This document shows, one piece after another, positions 41,042-49,168 of a stretch of 53,707 bases of DNA; positions within the stretch are counted from its first letter, which is position 1, and each line of letters opens with the position of its first letter. Source of the stretch: an uncultured Mycobacteriaceae bacterium (GTDB lineage: Bacteria; Actinomycetota; Actinomycetes; Mycobacteriales; Mycobacteriaceae); the NCBI GenBank assembly GCA_903927745.1, contig CAIYOH010000065.1:1-53707 (forward strand). The letters run 5' to 3'. The notes beneath the pieces are model-generated. The model was not told where the DNA came from. It was given only the letters and a program-made list of their open reading frames with translations, and did not search any database. A program made the translations under genes and the position numbers.

Positions 41042-43315
41042 ATGACCGACAACACCCCGGACATCCCGCTGGGGTCCTGGCTGGCCGACGCGCCGGACGA
41101 GCGGCTGATCCGCCTGCTCGAACTGCGTCCCGACCTGGCCCAGCCCCCGCCGGGTAGCGTCGCAGCACTGGCCGCACGGGCACAGGCCCGTCAGTCGGTG
41201 AAGGCCGCCACCGATGAGCTCGATTTCCTGCGGCTCGGCGTGCTCGACGCCCTGCTTGTCCTGCAGGCCGACAGCACGCCCGTGCCTGTGGCCACACTGC
41301 TGGCACTCATCGGTGATCGCGCCGCCGACAGCGACGTGGGGATCGCCCTGGAGGACCTGCGGGAACGCGCCCTGGTCTGGGGCGAGGCGACGCTGCGCGT
41401 CGCCCCCGACGCCGGCACCGCGCTGCCGTGGCATCCTGGCCAGGCCACCCTTGAGGACGCCTCGCGGAGCGGCGAGCAGATCGCCCAGTTGCTCGACGGC
41501 CTCGACCGCACGCAGTTGGACGTGCTGGAGAAGTTGCTCGAGGGCTCGCCGCTGGGCCGCACCCGCGACGCCGCTCCGGGCGCCCCGGCGGACCGGCCCG
41601 TGCCGCAGCTGTTGGCGCTGGGCCTGCTCCGACGCATCGACGCCGAGACGGTGATTCTGCCCCGCCACGTCGGGCAGGTGCTGCGCGCAGAGCAGCCTGG
41701 TCCGATGCAACTGACACAACCCGATCCGGTGGTGTCGACGGGCACCCGAGAGGATGCCGACGCGGCGGCCGCCGGAGCGGTCATCGACCTGCTGCACGAC
41801 CTCGACGTGCTGCTCGAAACACTTTCCGCCGCACCGGTTTCCGAACTGCGCAGCGGCGGCCTGGGAGTTCGTGACGTCAAGCGCCTGGCTAAAACGACTG
41901 GGATCGACGAGCCGCGTCTGGGCCTGATCCTGGAGGTCGCCGCCGCGGCCGGACTGATCGCCAGCGGCCTACCCGAACCGTTTCCGGCTGTCGGTGACGG
42001 GCCCTTCTGGGCGCCCACGGATTCCGTTGACCGGTACAGCGCGATGTCCCCCGCGGAACGTTGGCACGTCCTCGCCGTTGCCTGGCTCGACCTTCCGGGC
42101 CGCCCGGCGTTGATCGGCACGCGCGGTCCTGACGCCAAGCCCTATGGTGCTCTCTCCGATTCGCTGTACTCAACAGCGGCCCCGCTGGATCGCCGGTTGC
42201 TGCTGAGTCTGCTCGCCGAACTTCCGTCCGGCTCCGGAGTCAGCGCGGCGGAGGCGTCTGCGGCGCTGGTCTGGCGCCGCCCGCGCTGGGCCCGGCGGCT
42301 GCAGCCCGGGCCCGTCGCGCATCTGCTCGCCGAGGGCCACTCGCTGGGCCTGGTGGGCCGTGGGGCGATCAGCACGCCCGGCCGCGTCCTGCTGGAGGAC
42401 GCCTCGGACCTGCAGAACGCCCGGCAGGCCTCCCAACAGGCGATCGCCGCGATGGCGGAGGCGATGCCCACACCGATCGACCACTTCCTGGTTCAGGCGG
42501 ACCTGACGGTCGTCGTGCCCGGGCCGCTGTGCCGCGAACTCGCCCAGAAACTGGCGGCGGTGGCCACAGTGGAATCGGCCGGCGCCGCCATGGTGTACCG
42601 GGTCAGCGAACGGTCGATCCGGCACGCACTGGACATCGGAAAAACCCGCGACTGGATGCACCAGCTCTTCGCCGAACACTCTAAAACCCCTGTGCCGCAG
42701 GGACTCACCTACATGATCGACGATGTCGCGCGCCGGCACGGCCAGCTCCGGGTCGGCATGGCCGCGTCCTTCGTGCGGTGCGACGATCCGGCCCTGCTCG
42801 CGCAGGCGATCGCCGCCACCGAGGCGCTGCAGCTGCGCGCCCTGGCGCCGACGATCGCCGTGTCACCAGCCCCGATCGCCGACGTCCTCATCGGACTGCG
42901 GGCCGCCGGCTTCGCTCCGGCCGCCGAGGACTCGACCGGTTCGATCGTCGACGTCCGGCCGCGCGGCGCCCGGGTACCCGTGCCGCCACGGCGCCGGCTG
43001 TATCGCGCGGCCCCGCGTCCGAACACCGAGAATCTGGACGCGGTGGTGGCCGTGCTGCGCAGGGTGACCGCCGCCCCGTTCGGCACCGTCCACGCCGATC
43101 CGGCGGTCACCGTGTCGCTGTTGCAGTCCGCCGCCCGCGAACAGGACACACTGGTGATCGGCTACCTCGACGCGGCAGGGGTGGCTACCCAGCGGGTCGT
43201 CGCACCGATCTCCGTCCGGGGCGGTCAGCTGGCGGCGTTCGACTCGGCGTCCGGACGGCTGCGTGATTTCGCCATCCACCGCATCACGTCGGTCGTGTCG
43301 GCCGAAGGCCGATAA
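41042..43315 (+). CDS. Helicase-associated XPB/Ssl2-like domain protein (Rv0862c-like)
   Basis: The 757-residue product (M. tuberculosis version about 756) has an acidic helical N-terminal half and a C-terminal Helicase_C_3-type domain ([18 protein letters not shown] ... [53 protein letters not shown]). It lacks Walker motifs, so it is not itself a helicase but probably works with XPB encoded right after. TACGCT at 41028-41033 lies 8 nt before ATG 41042, a leaderless candidate. Confidence 0.9.
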   Translation: MTDNTPDIPLGSWLADAPDERLIRLLELRPDLAQPPPGSVAALAARAQARQSVKAATDELDFLRLGVLDALLVLQADSTPVPVATLLALIGDRAADSDVGIALEDLRERALVWGEATLRVAPDAGTALPWHPGQATLEDASRSGEQIAQLLDGLDRTQLDVLEKLLEGSPLGRTRDAAPGAPADRPVPQLLALGLLRRIDAETVILPRHVGQVLRAEQPGPMQLTQPDPVVSTGTREDADAAAAGAVIDLLHDLDVLLETLSAAPVSELRSGGLGVRDVKRLAKTTGIDEPRLGLILEVAAAAGLIASGLPEPFPAVGDGPFWAPTDSVDRYSAMSPAERWHVLAVAWLDLPGRPALIGTRGPDAKPYGALSDSLYSTAAPLDRRLLLSLLAELPSGSGVSAAEASAALVWRRPRWARRLQPGPVAHLLAEGHSLGLVGRGAISTPGRVLLEDASDLQNARQASQQAIAAMAEAMPTPIDHFLVQADLTVVVPGPLCRELAQKLAAVATVESAGAAMVYRVSERSIRHALDIGKTRDWMHQLFAEHSKTPVPQGLTYMIDDVARRHGQLRVGMAASFVRCDDPALLAQAIAATEALQLRALAPTIAVSPAPIADVLIGLRAAGFAPAAEDSTGSIVDVRPRGARVPVPPRRRLYRAAPRPNTENLDAVVAVLRRVTAAPFGTVHADPAVTVSLLQSAAREQDTLVIGYLDAAGVATQRVVAPISVRGGQLAAFDSASGRLRDFAIHRITSVVSAEGR

Positions 43316-43322
43316 TGGTCAT

Positions 43323-44972
43323 ATGACAGACGGACCGTTGATCGTGCAGTCCGACAAGACGGTGCTGCTGGAAGTGGACCACGAGCAGGCCGGCGCCGCG
43401 CGCGCCGCCATAGCGCCGTTCGCCGAGCTCGAACGCGCACCCGAACACGTGCACACTTACCGCATCACGCCGTTGGCACTATGGAACGCGCGCGCGGCCG
43501 GGCACGACGCCGAACAGGTCGTCGACGCCCTGGTCAGCTACTCGCGGTACGCGGTGCCCCAACCCCTCTTGGTGGACATCGTCGACACCATGGCCCGGTA
43601 TGGGCGGCTGCAGCTGGTCAAGGATCCGGCACACGGGCTCATCCTGGTGAGCCTGGACCGCGCAGTGCTCGAGGAGGTGCTGCGCAACAAGAAGATCGCC
43701 CCCATGCTCGGTGCCCGGGTGGACGCCGACACCGTACTCGTCCACCCCAGCGAGCGCGGCCGCGTCAAGCAGCTGCTGCTCAAGATCGGCTGGCCCGCCG
43801 AGGATCTCGCCGGCTATGTCAACGGGGAGGCGCATCCGATCAGCCTGCGGCAGGACGACTGGCAGCTGCGGGACTATCAACAGATGGCGGCGGACTCCTT
43901 CTGGGCGGGGGGCTCAGGTGTGGTGGTCCTGCCCTGCGGCGCCGGCAAGACGGTGGTCGGCGCGGCCACGATGGCCAGAGCGAGCGCGACCACTCTGATC
44001 CTGGTCACCAACATCGTCGCCGCTCGGCAATGGAAGCGCGAGCTGATCGCACGCACATCGCTCACCGAGGAAGAGATCGGGGAATACTCGGGGGAACGCA
44101 AGGAGATTCGCCCGGTGACCATCTCGACCTATCAGATGATCACGCGCCGCAGCAAGGGCGAGTATCGGCACCTGGAGCTCTTCGACAGCCGCGACTGGGG
44201 CCTGATCATCTACGACGAGGTGCACCTGCTGCCGGCGCCGGTGTTCCGGATGACCGCCGACCTGCAATCGAAACGGCGGCTGGGCCTCACCGCCACCCTG
44301 GTCCGCGAAGACGGCCGCGAGGGCGACGTGTTCTCCCTGATCGGCCCGAAGCGCTACGACGCGCCGTGGAAGGACATCGAGGCCCAGGGCTGGATCGCAC
44401 CGGCGGAATGCGTCGAAGTGCGGGTCACCATGACCGACAACGAGCGGATGACCTACGCCGTCGCCGAACCCGAGGAGCGTTACCGGCTGTGTGCGACGGC
44501 GCGTTCGAAGATCGCCGTGGTCAAGTCGGTGCTCAGTCGGCACCCCGGGGAGCAGACGCTGGTGATCGGCGCGTACCTCGACCAACTCGACGAGCTCGGC
44601 GAGCAGTTGAACGCCCCGGTCATTCAGGGTTCGACGAAGACCCAGGAACGCGAAGCACTGTTCGATGCGTTCCGCCGCGGCGAGGTGTCCACGCTGGTGG
44701 TGTCCAAGGTCGCCAACTTCTCCATCGACTTGCCGGAAGCCTCGGTGGCTGTTCAGGTTTCGGGTACTTTCGGGTCACGCCAGGAGGAAGCGCAGCGGCT
44801 GGGCCGGCTGCTGCGTCCGAAGGCCGACGGCGGCGGCGCCGTCTTCTATTCGGTGGTGGCGCGCGACAGCCTGGACGCCGACTACGCCGCGCACCGGCAG
44901 CGGTTCCTCGCCGAGCAGGGCTACGGCTACGTCATCCGCGACGCAGACGACCTGCTGGGCCCAGCTATTTAA
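43323..44972 (+). CDS. ercc3: DNA repair helicase XPB (ercc3-like, Rv0861c-like)
   Basis: 3'-5' DNA helicase of superfamily 2. The 549-residue product has a damage-recognition N-part, Walker A CGAGKTVVGA, Walker B DEVH, motif III GLTATLVRED with the RED motif and motif VI RQEEAQRLGRLLRPK. M. tuberculosis XPB is about 542 residues. A GATAAT hexamer at 43311-43316 spans the stop of the preceding gene and lies 6 nt before ATG 43323, so a leaderless promoter within the upstream gene is likely. Confidence 0.95.
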   Translation: MTDGPLIVQSDKTVLLEVDHEQAGAARAAIAPFAELERAPEHVHTYRITPLALWNARAAGHDAEQVVDALVSYSRYAVPQPLLVDIVDTMARYGRLQLVKDPAHGLILVSLDRAVLEEVLRNKKIAPMLGARVDADTVLVHPSERGRVKQLLLKIGWPAEDLAGYVNGEAHPISLRQDDWQLRDYQQMAADSFWAGGSGVVVLPCGAGKTVVGAATMARASATTLILVTNIVAARQWKRELIARTSLTEEEIGEYSGERKEIRPVTISTYQMITRRSKGEYRHLELFDSRDWGLIIYDEVHLLPAPVFRMTADLQSKRRLGLTATLVREDGREGDVFSLIGPKRYDAPWKDIEAQGWIAPAECVEVRVTMTDNERMTYAVAEPEERYRLCATARSKIAVVKSVLSRHPGEQTLVIGAYLDQLDELGEQLNAPVIQGSTKTQEREALFDAFRRGEVSTLVVSKVANFSIDLPEASVAVQVSGTFGSRQEEAQRLGRLLRPKADGGGAVFYSVVARDSLDADYAAHRQRFLAEQGYGYVIRDADDLLGPAI

Positions 44973-44987
44973 CGTGCTGACGCAGGA

Positions 44988-45401
44988 TCAGTCGACCGCG
45001 CCCGCCGGCACGACCCAGCTACAGGATTGCCCGGTAACGGCGGCAATAAGATCGAAATCAGCGTCGTAGTGCAGGACGGTGAGTCCGTGTTCCTCGGCGG
45101 CCGCGGCGATGAGCAGATCCGGGATTTTCCGGCCGCGCTGCCCTCGTTGAGCGAGCAGGCGCTGGACCTGCAACCCCCGGCGATGATGCGAGGCAGTTGA
45201 TTCGACCAGATCGAACGCCTCCAATGCCGCCGAGAGGCGGTCCCACTCCAGCTCATTACGAGCGGAGTAGCCAACCTCGAGATCGGAGATCCGCGTGCTG
45301 GCGAGCTCGCCGGCCGCCGCGAGCGGTTCCACCACGTGGCGCACGGCGGGTTGGTCCAGCCGTTTGATCACGCTGGTATCGACCAGAAATCTCAGCGCCA
45401 T
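44988..45401 (-). CDS. vapC: VapC-type PIN-domain toxin ribonuclease
   Basis: The 137-residue product has the PIN acidic residues: FLVDTSVIKRL (Asp), RISDLEVGYSA (Glu), PDLLIAAAAEEHG (Asp) and YDADFDLIA (Asp). PIN toxins cut tRNA or rRNA. The ATG overlaps the antitoxin stop by 10 bp, as in other vapBC pairs. It converges on the XPB gene. In M. tuberculosis I recall no vapBC here, so the pair is probably part of the inserted island. Confidence 0.93.
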   Translation of the reverse strand: MALRFLVDTSVIKRLDQPAVRHVVEPLAAAGELASTRISDLEVGYSARNELEWDRLSAALEAFDLVESTASHHRRGLQVQRLLAQRGQRGRKIPDLLIAAAAEEHGLTVLHYDADFDLIAAVTGQSCSWVVPAGAVD

Positions 45402-45586
45402 GCCTCAGCACGATCCTCCGCCGACGCGCCAGCCAGCACGTCGATCGCGGCGGCGATACGCCGCTCTCGCTGGGTTGTCGCGCGACGCAGAGCCGCGTTG
45501 ACAGTGTCTTTGATCGTGGTCGTGCCCAACTCCGCGCGAGCCAAATCCAGGGCCTGCTCATCAATGTCGACGAGATGTTTTGCCAC
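45392..45586 (-). CDS. vapB: VapB-type antitoxin
   Basis: The 64-residue product (VAKHLVDIDEQALDLARAELGTTTIKDTVNAALRRA...) is a ribbon-helix-helix DNA-binding antitoxin; the C-terminal half binds VapC. GTG 45586 was chosen because VAKHLVDID is the family start and a TATACT hexamer (minus strand, 45593-45598) lies 6 nt upstream, so the message is probably leaderless. A frame upstream to 45607 adds little. Confidence 0.9.
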   Translation of the reverse strand: MAKHLVDIDEQALDLARAELGTTTIKDTVNAALRRATTQRERRIAAAIDVLAGASAEDRAEAWR

Positions 45587-45593
45587 AACGTCA

Positions 45594-45622
45594 GTATATA
45601 CCGGCACAACCGCTATATATAC
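45594..45622. promoter_or_regulatory. VapBC operator candidate
   Basis: GTATATA at 45594-45600 and TATATAC at 45616-45622 are inverted copies with a 15-bp spacer, so centre to centre 22 bp. The left arm covers the likely -10 of vapB. A ribbon-helix-helix repressor would fit this layout. The region also carries the start of the divergent monooxygenase gene. Confidence 0.5.
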
Positions 45623-45666
45623 GGCCCGCTATCGTGTAGGCGCCACACACACACGAGGAGACGACC

Positions 45667-45960
45667 ATGCCGGTCACGGTGACACTGGAACTGACAATCA
45701 AACCCGACGCGGTGGCCGCGGCGCGGGAGCTCATGGGGCGGGCGCTCCAAGACACCCGCGCGTTCGCCGGCAACCTCGAGACGACTGTCCTCGTCGATGA
45801 GCACGACGACGCGCACTGGCTCATTTACGAGCTCTGGGACACGGTCGATCATGACGAGGCCTACCGCGCCTTCCGCGCCGGCGAGGGCAAGCTGACGGAG
45901 TTGCCGCCACTGCTGGCGGCGCCGCCGGTCAAGATCAGGTACGTCACGAGCGACATCTGA
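45667..45960 (+). CDS. Antibiotic biosynthesis monooxygenase (ABM) domain protein
   Basis: The 97-residue product is one ferredoxin-like ABM domain (VTVTLELTIKPDAVAAARELMGRALQDTRAFAGNLETTVLVDEHDD, HWLIYELWDTVDHDEAYRAFRAGE). Such cofactor-free proteins oxidise quinols or aromatic compounds, or only bind them. ATG 45667 follows GAGGAGACG. It converges on the luciferase-like gene 9 bp away. Function in the island is open. Confidence 0.87.
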   Translation: MPVTVTLELTIKPDAVAAARELMGRALQDTRAFAGNLETTVLVDEHDDAHWLIYELWDTVDHDEAYRAFRAGEGKLTELPPLLAAPPVKIRYVTSDI

Positions 45961-45969
45961 CCCCGCCGT

Positions 45970-46959
45970 TCAACTCAGCGCGGGGATGACCTCGCGCTCG
46001 AACAACTCGATACCGGAACGGTCGTAGGCCGCCTCCGGGAAATAGCAGATCACGTACTCGCAGCCGAGGTCGCGGATCTTCGCGATCCGCTCGATGACTT
46101 GTTCGGTGGTGCCCGTCGCCGACTCCGGTCCGCTGGTGCTGGCGATCATCGAATCCACCACCGCGTCCGGCACGTGCGCCACCAGGCGGTCGCGGATCCG
46201 CCGCAGCCGATCGGCGACGTCGGCCTCCGACGTCCCGATGATGGCGTTGACGTTGACCGAGCGCGCAATAGCGCCGAAATCGGTGCCCACGTCGCGACAG
46301 TGGTCCGCCAGGATGTCGGACTTGTGGGCGAAACCCTCGGGCTCCGGCGTGAAGTTGGTGTACTGCGCATACTTCGCCGCGATCCGCAGGGTCACCTTCT
46401 CCCCTCCCCCGGCGATCCAGAGCGGAATCCCACCGGGCTGCAGGGGTTTCGGCGCGACGATCGCGCCGTCGACCTGATAGTGCTTACCGTCGAAACTCAC
46501 TGTGCCGTCGCGCCAGGCATCGCGCATGATCTGCACGCCCTCGTCGAGGCGGCCCAGCCGCACGCCGGCCGACGGAAACCCGTACCCGTATGCACGCCAC
46601 TCGTGTTCGTACCAGCCGCCGCCGATCCCCATCTGGACGCGGCCCCCCGAGATGATGTCAGCCGTCGCGGCGACCTTGGCGAGGTAGACCGGGTTGCGGT
46701 AGCTCATCGCCGTGCACATCTGGCCGAGCTTGATCCGCGATGTGGTCGCCGCGTACGCCGCCATCAGCGACCAGGCCTCATGAGTGGCCTCGTCTGTCGG
46801 CACGGGCACGGTGTGGAAGTGGTCGTACACCCACAACGAGTCCCAGGGGCCGGCGTCGGCGTGCGCGGCGAGGCCGCGCATCACCTCCCAGTGCGTAGCG
46901 GGTTCAATGCCGACAAGGTCCATCCGCCAGCCCTGCGGGATGAAAAGTCCGAAGCGCAT
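45970..46959 (-). CDS. LLM-class F420-dependent oxidoreductase
   Basis: The 329-residue product is a luciferase-like TIM barrel: MRFGLFIPQGWRMDLVGIEP at the start, SLWVYDHFHTVPVP, LGQMCTAMSYRNPVYLAKVAATADIISGGRVQMGIGGGWYEHEW and IPLWIAGGGEKVTLRIAAKYAQ in the cofactor region. F420 rather than FMN is the usual cofactor in mycobacteria. The substrate is unknown. It is divergent from the FAD monooxygenase gene. Confidence 0.88.
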   Translation of the reverse strand: MRFGLFIPQGWRMDLVGIEPATHWEVMRGLAAHADAGPWDSLWVYDHFHTVPVPTDEATHEAWSLMAAYAATTSRIKLGQMCTAMSYRNPVYLAKVAATADIISGGRVQMGIGGGWYEHEWRAYGYGFPSAGVRLGRLDEGVQIMRDAWRDGTVSFDGKHYQVDGAIVAPKPLQPGGIPLWIAGGGEKVTLRIAAKYAQYTNFTPEPEGFAHKSDILADHCRDVGTDFGAIARSVNVNAIIGTSEADVADRLRRIRDRLVAHVPDAVVDSMIASTSGPESATGTTEQVIERIAKIRDLGCEYVICYFPEAAYDRSGIELFEREVIPALS

Positions 46960-47030
46960 AGCGGCAACTGTAACCGGGCGGCATGTTCGACGCTGGTTGC
47001 ATCCCGCCGGCGCCTAGGCTGAACGAACCT

Positions 47031-47068
47031 CAGTCAATCCCCACAGTCAATCCCCTCAGCCCATCCCT
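47031..47068 (+). repeat. Three 13-bp-period direct repeats before the FAD monooxygenase
   Basis: CAGTCAATCCCC at 47031-47042 and again at 47044-47055, then a weaker copy CAGCCCATCCCT at 47057-47068. The period is 13 bp and the array ends 12 bp before the start codon, suggesting a regulator site or transcript-leader repeat. Confidence 0.7.
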
Positions 47069-47080
47069 GAAAGGGCCGTC

Positions 47081-48232
47081 GTGCGTGTTCTGGTCTCCGG
47101 TGCCGGCATCGCCGGGCCGGTCCTGGCGTACTGGCTGACGCGGCACGGCGTCGACGTCACTGTCGTCGAGCGCGCGCCGACGCTGCGCGCCCACGGCGGC
47201 TCCACCGTCTCCCTGTTACCCCCGGCGCTGGACGTCTCGGCACGCATGGGCGTCCTCGCCCACATCGAAGCACTCGCGACAACGCGCCCCGCCGACGTCG
47301 GCGGCGCCAACCCCGTTCGGCGCGTGGACATCCTGCGGGACGACCTGAGCGCGACCTACCACGCCGCGGGAGGCGATGACGTCGACTACGTGTTCGGCGA
47401 TTCGATCACGGGCATCGATGCCGACGGCGAGGTGACCTTCGAGAAGATGCCGGCCCGGACGTTCGATGTCATCGTCGGCGCTGACGGGTTGCACTCCACC
47501 GTCCGGCGCCTCACCTTCGGCGCCGAGGCGGAAGTGACCCGCTTCCTCGGCGGCTATGTGGCGGTGGCCTCGATGTCCAAGGAGCTGGCGAATCCCGGCG
47601 AGGTGGTTGGCCACGTCGACGTCGGTCGACGCGCGGCGATCTCCACCGCCGATCACCTGCAGGACGCTCGCGCGGTGTTCCTCTTCCGCGCAGAGGAGCA
47701 ACTCGGCGACCACCACGGCGATGCCGCCCGTCAGCGGGAAATGTTGCGCGAGGTGTTCACGGGTATGCACCCTCAGGTGGATCGCTGGCTGAGCGGAATC
47801 GAGAACACCCCGGCGTGGTACTTCGACACGATCGGCCAGCTGCGGCTGGACAGACTGTCTCGCCGGCGCGTCACCCTGGTCGGCGACGCCGGATACTGTG
47901 CCGGCCCCGCAACCGGCGCCAGCACCAGCCTCGCGGTGCTGGGCGCCTACGTGCTGGCCGGCGAGCTGGCCCGGTCGAAAGGCGATCACCTGCGCGCGTT
48001 CGCGGCCTACGAGCTGGCGATGCGCGAGCCGGTGCGCCTCAGCAGGGGCCTCGCACGCAACGCCGCCCGGTCGTTGATTCCCAGCTCCCGGGCCGCCGTG
48101 TGGGCATCGACGCGCGGGGCCGAGCTGCTGTCGCGCCTGCCCACGCCGCTCGCCAGGACCACCGTCACAATGAGTGGTGGACGCGTGTACGACTCGATGC
48201 ACGTGCCCGACTACCCCGCGATCGACGACTGA
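47081..48232 (+). CDS. FAD-dependent aromatic-ring-type monooxygenase (PHBH family)
   Basis: The 383-residue product has the FAD dinucleotide fold VSGAGIAGPVLAYWL, the DG motif VGADGLHSTVRR and the GD motif LVGDAGYCAGPATGASTSLA. These define the p-hydroxybenzoate-hydroxylase group; the substrate is unknown but usually an aromatic or polyketide. GTG 47081 follows AAGGG by 6 nt. The luciferase-like gene follows 38 bp later and may be cotranscribed. Confidence 0.9.
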   Translation: MRVLVSGAGIAGPVLAYWLTRHGVDVTVVERAPTLRAHGGSTVSLLPPALDVSARMGVLAHIEALATTRPADVGGANPVRRVDILRDDLSATYHAAGGDDVDYVFGDSITGIDADGEVTFEKMPARTFDVIVGADGLHSTVRRLTFGAEAEVTRFLGGYVAVASMSKELANPGEVVGHVDVGRRAAISTADHLQDARAVFLFRAEEQLGDHHGDAARQREMLREVFTGMHPQVDRWLSGIENTPAWYFDTIGQLRLDRLSRRRVTLVGDAGYCAGPATGASTSLAVLGAYVLAGELARSKGDHLRAFAAYELAMREPVRLSRGLARNAARSLIPSSRAAVWASTRGAELLSRLPTPLARTTVTMSGGRVYDSMHVPDYPAIDD

Positions 48233-48270
48233 CCACACGGCCCGTAAACCCTGCCACGAAAGGACTATTC

Positions 48271-49137
48271 ATGGAGCTCACCGGTGTCGGGATCTGGAGC
48301 AGCCAACTGCGCTACGGCGACGCCGGCGAATCAGCAGAGGCAGCAGCCGAATTGGAGGCGCTAGGCTTTACAGCGCTATGGATACCGGACGTCGGGGGGC
48401 CGGTGCTCGACGCGGTGGCCCACCTGCTCGCCGCCACCACGCGAACCGTGATCGCCACCGGGATCCTGAACCTGTGGATGCACTCGCCCGCCGATGTGGC
48501 GGAATCACATGCGGCCCTGACCGACAAGCACGGGGACCGGTTCCTGCTGGGCATCGGCTGCAGCCACGCGGCGCTGATCGACGCCGGCCAGCCGGGCCGC
48601 TACCGCAAGCCGCTGGCGGCCACGTCGGCGTTCCTGGACGGGCTGGATGCCGCACCCCGCCCGGTGCCCATCGCGAGCCGCGCGCTCGCGGCTCTGGGCC
48701 CCAAGATGCTGGCGATGTCCGCGGAGCGCAGCCGTGGGGCCCACCCCTACCTGGTCAACCCCGAGCACACCGCCTACGCCCGTTCCGTCCTCGGCGCCGG
48801 CCCGCTGCTGCTGCCCGAGCAGGGCGTCATCCTCTGCGACACGTACGACGAGGCGCGGCGCATCGGAAACGATGTGCTGCGCTCATACCTGTCGATGCCG
48901 AACTACGCCAACAACATGCTGCGCAGCGGCTTTTCACAGGACGACGTGACTGCGATCAGCGACCGGCTGTTCGACGCGCTCATCGCGTGGGGCGACGAGG
49001 AGGCGATCATGCGGCGGATCGCCGAGCATCACGCGGCTGGCGCCGACCACGTCTGCGTGCAGGTTCTCACCGACGATCTGCGCACCTTCCCCCGCGAGCA
49101 GTGGCGGCGCATCGCCGCGGCCGTCAACGCCGCTTGA
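48271..49137 (+). CDS. LLM-class F420-dependent oxidoreductase (second)
   Basis: The 288-residue product is a shorter luciferase-like enzyme (MELTGVGIWSSQLRYGDAGESAEAAAELEALGFTALWIPDVGG) with ATTRTVIATGILNLWMHSPADVAESHAAL and RFLLGIGCSHAALI. It resembles the TIGR03620-type group. ATG 48271 follows AAAGGA by 6 nt. It probably works with the upstream flavin monooxygenase, an inference from spacing. Confidence 0.85.
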   Translation: MELTGVGIWSSQLRYGDAGESAEAAAELEALGFTALWIPDVGGPVLDAVAHLLAATTRTVIATGILNLWMHSPADVAESHAALTDKHGDRFLLGIGCSHAALIDAGQPGRYRKPLAATSAFLDGLDAAPRPVPIASRALAALGPKMLAMSAERSRGAHPYLVNPEHTAYARSVLGAGPLLLPEQGVILCDTYDEARRIGNDVLRSYLSMPNYANNMLRSGFSQDDVTAISDRLFDALIAWGDEEAIMRRIAEHHAAGADHVCVQVLTDDLRTFPREQWRRIAAAVNAA

Positions 49138-49168
49138 GCCCGAATAGGCCCGCAGGCCGAGCGCCCCA

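Noticed and set aside
45643..45654. Short CA dinucleotide run as a phase-variable tract
   Set aside because: It has about six units, lies before the ribosome site and outside the reading frame; too short to call.
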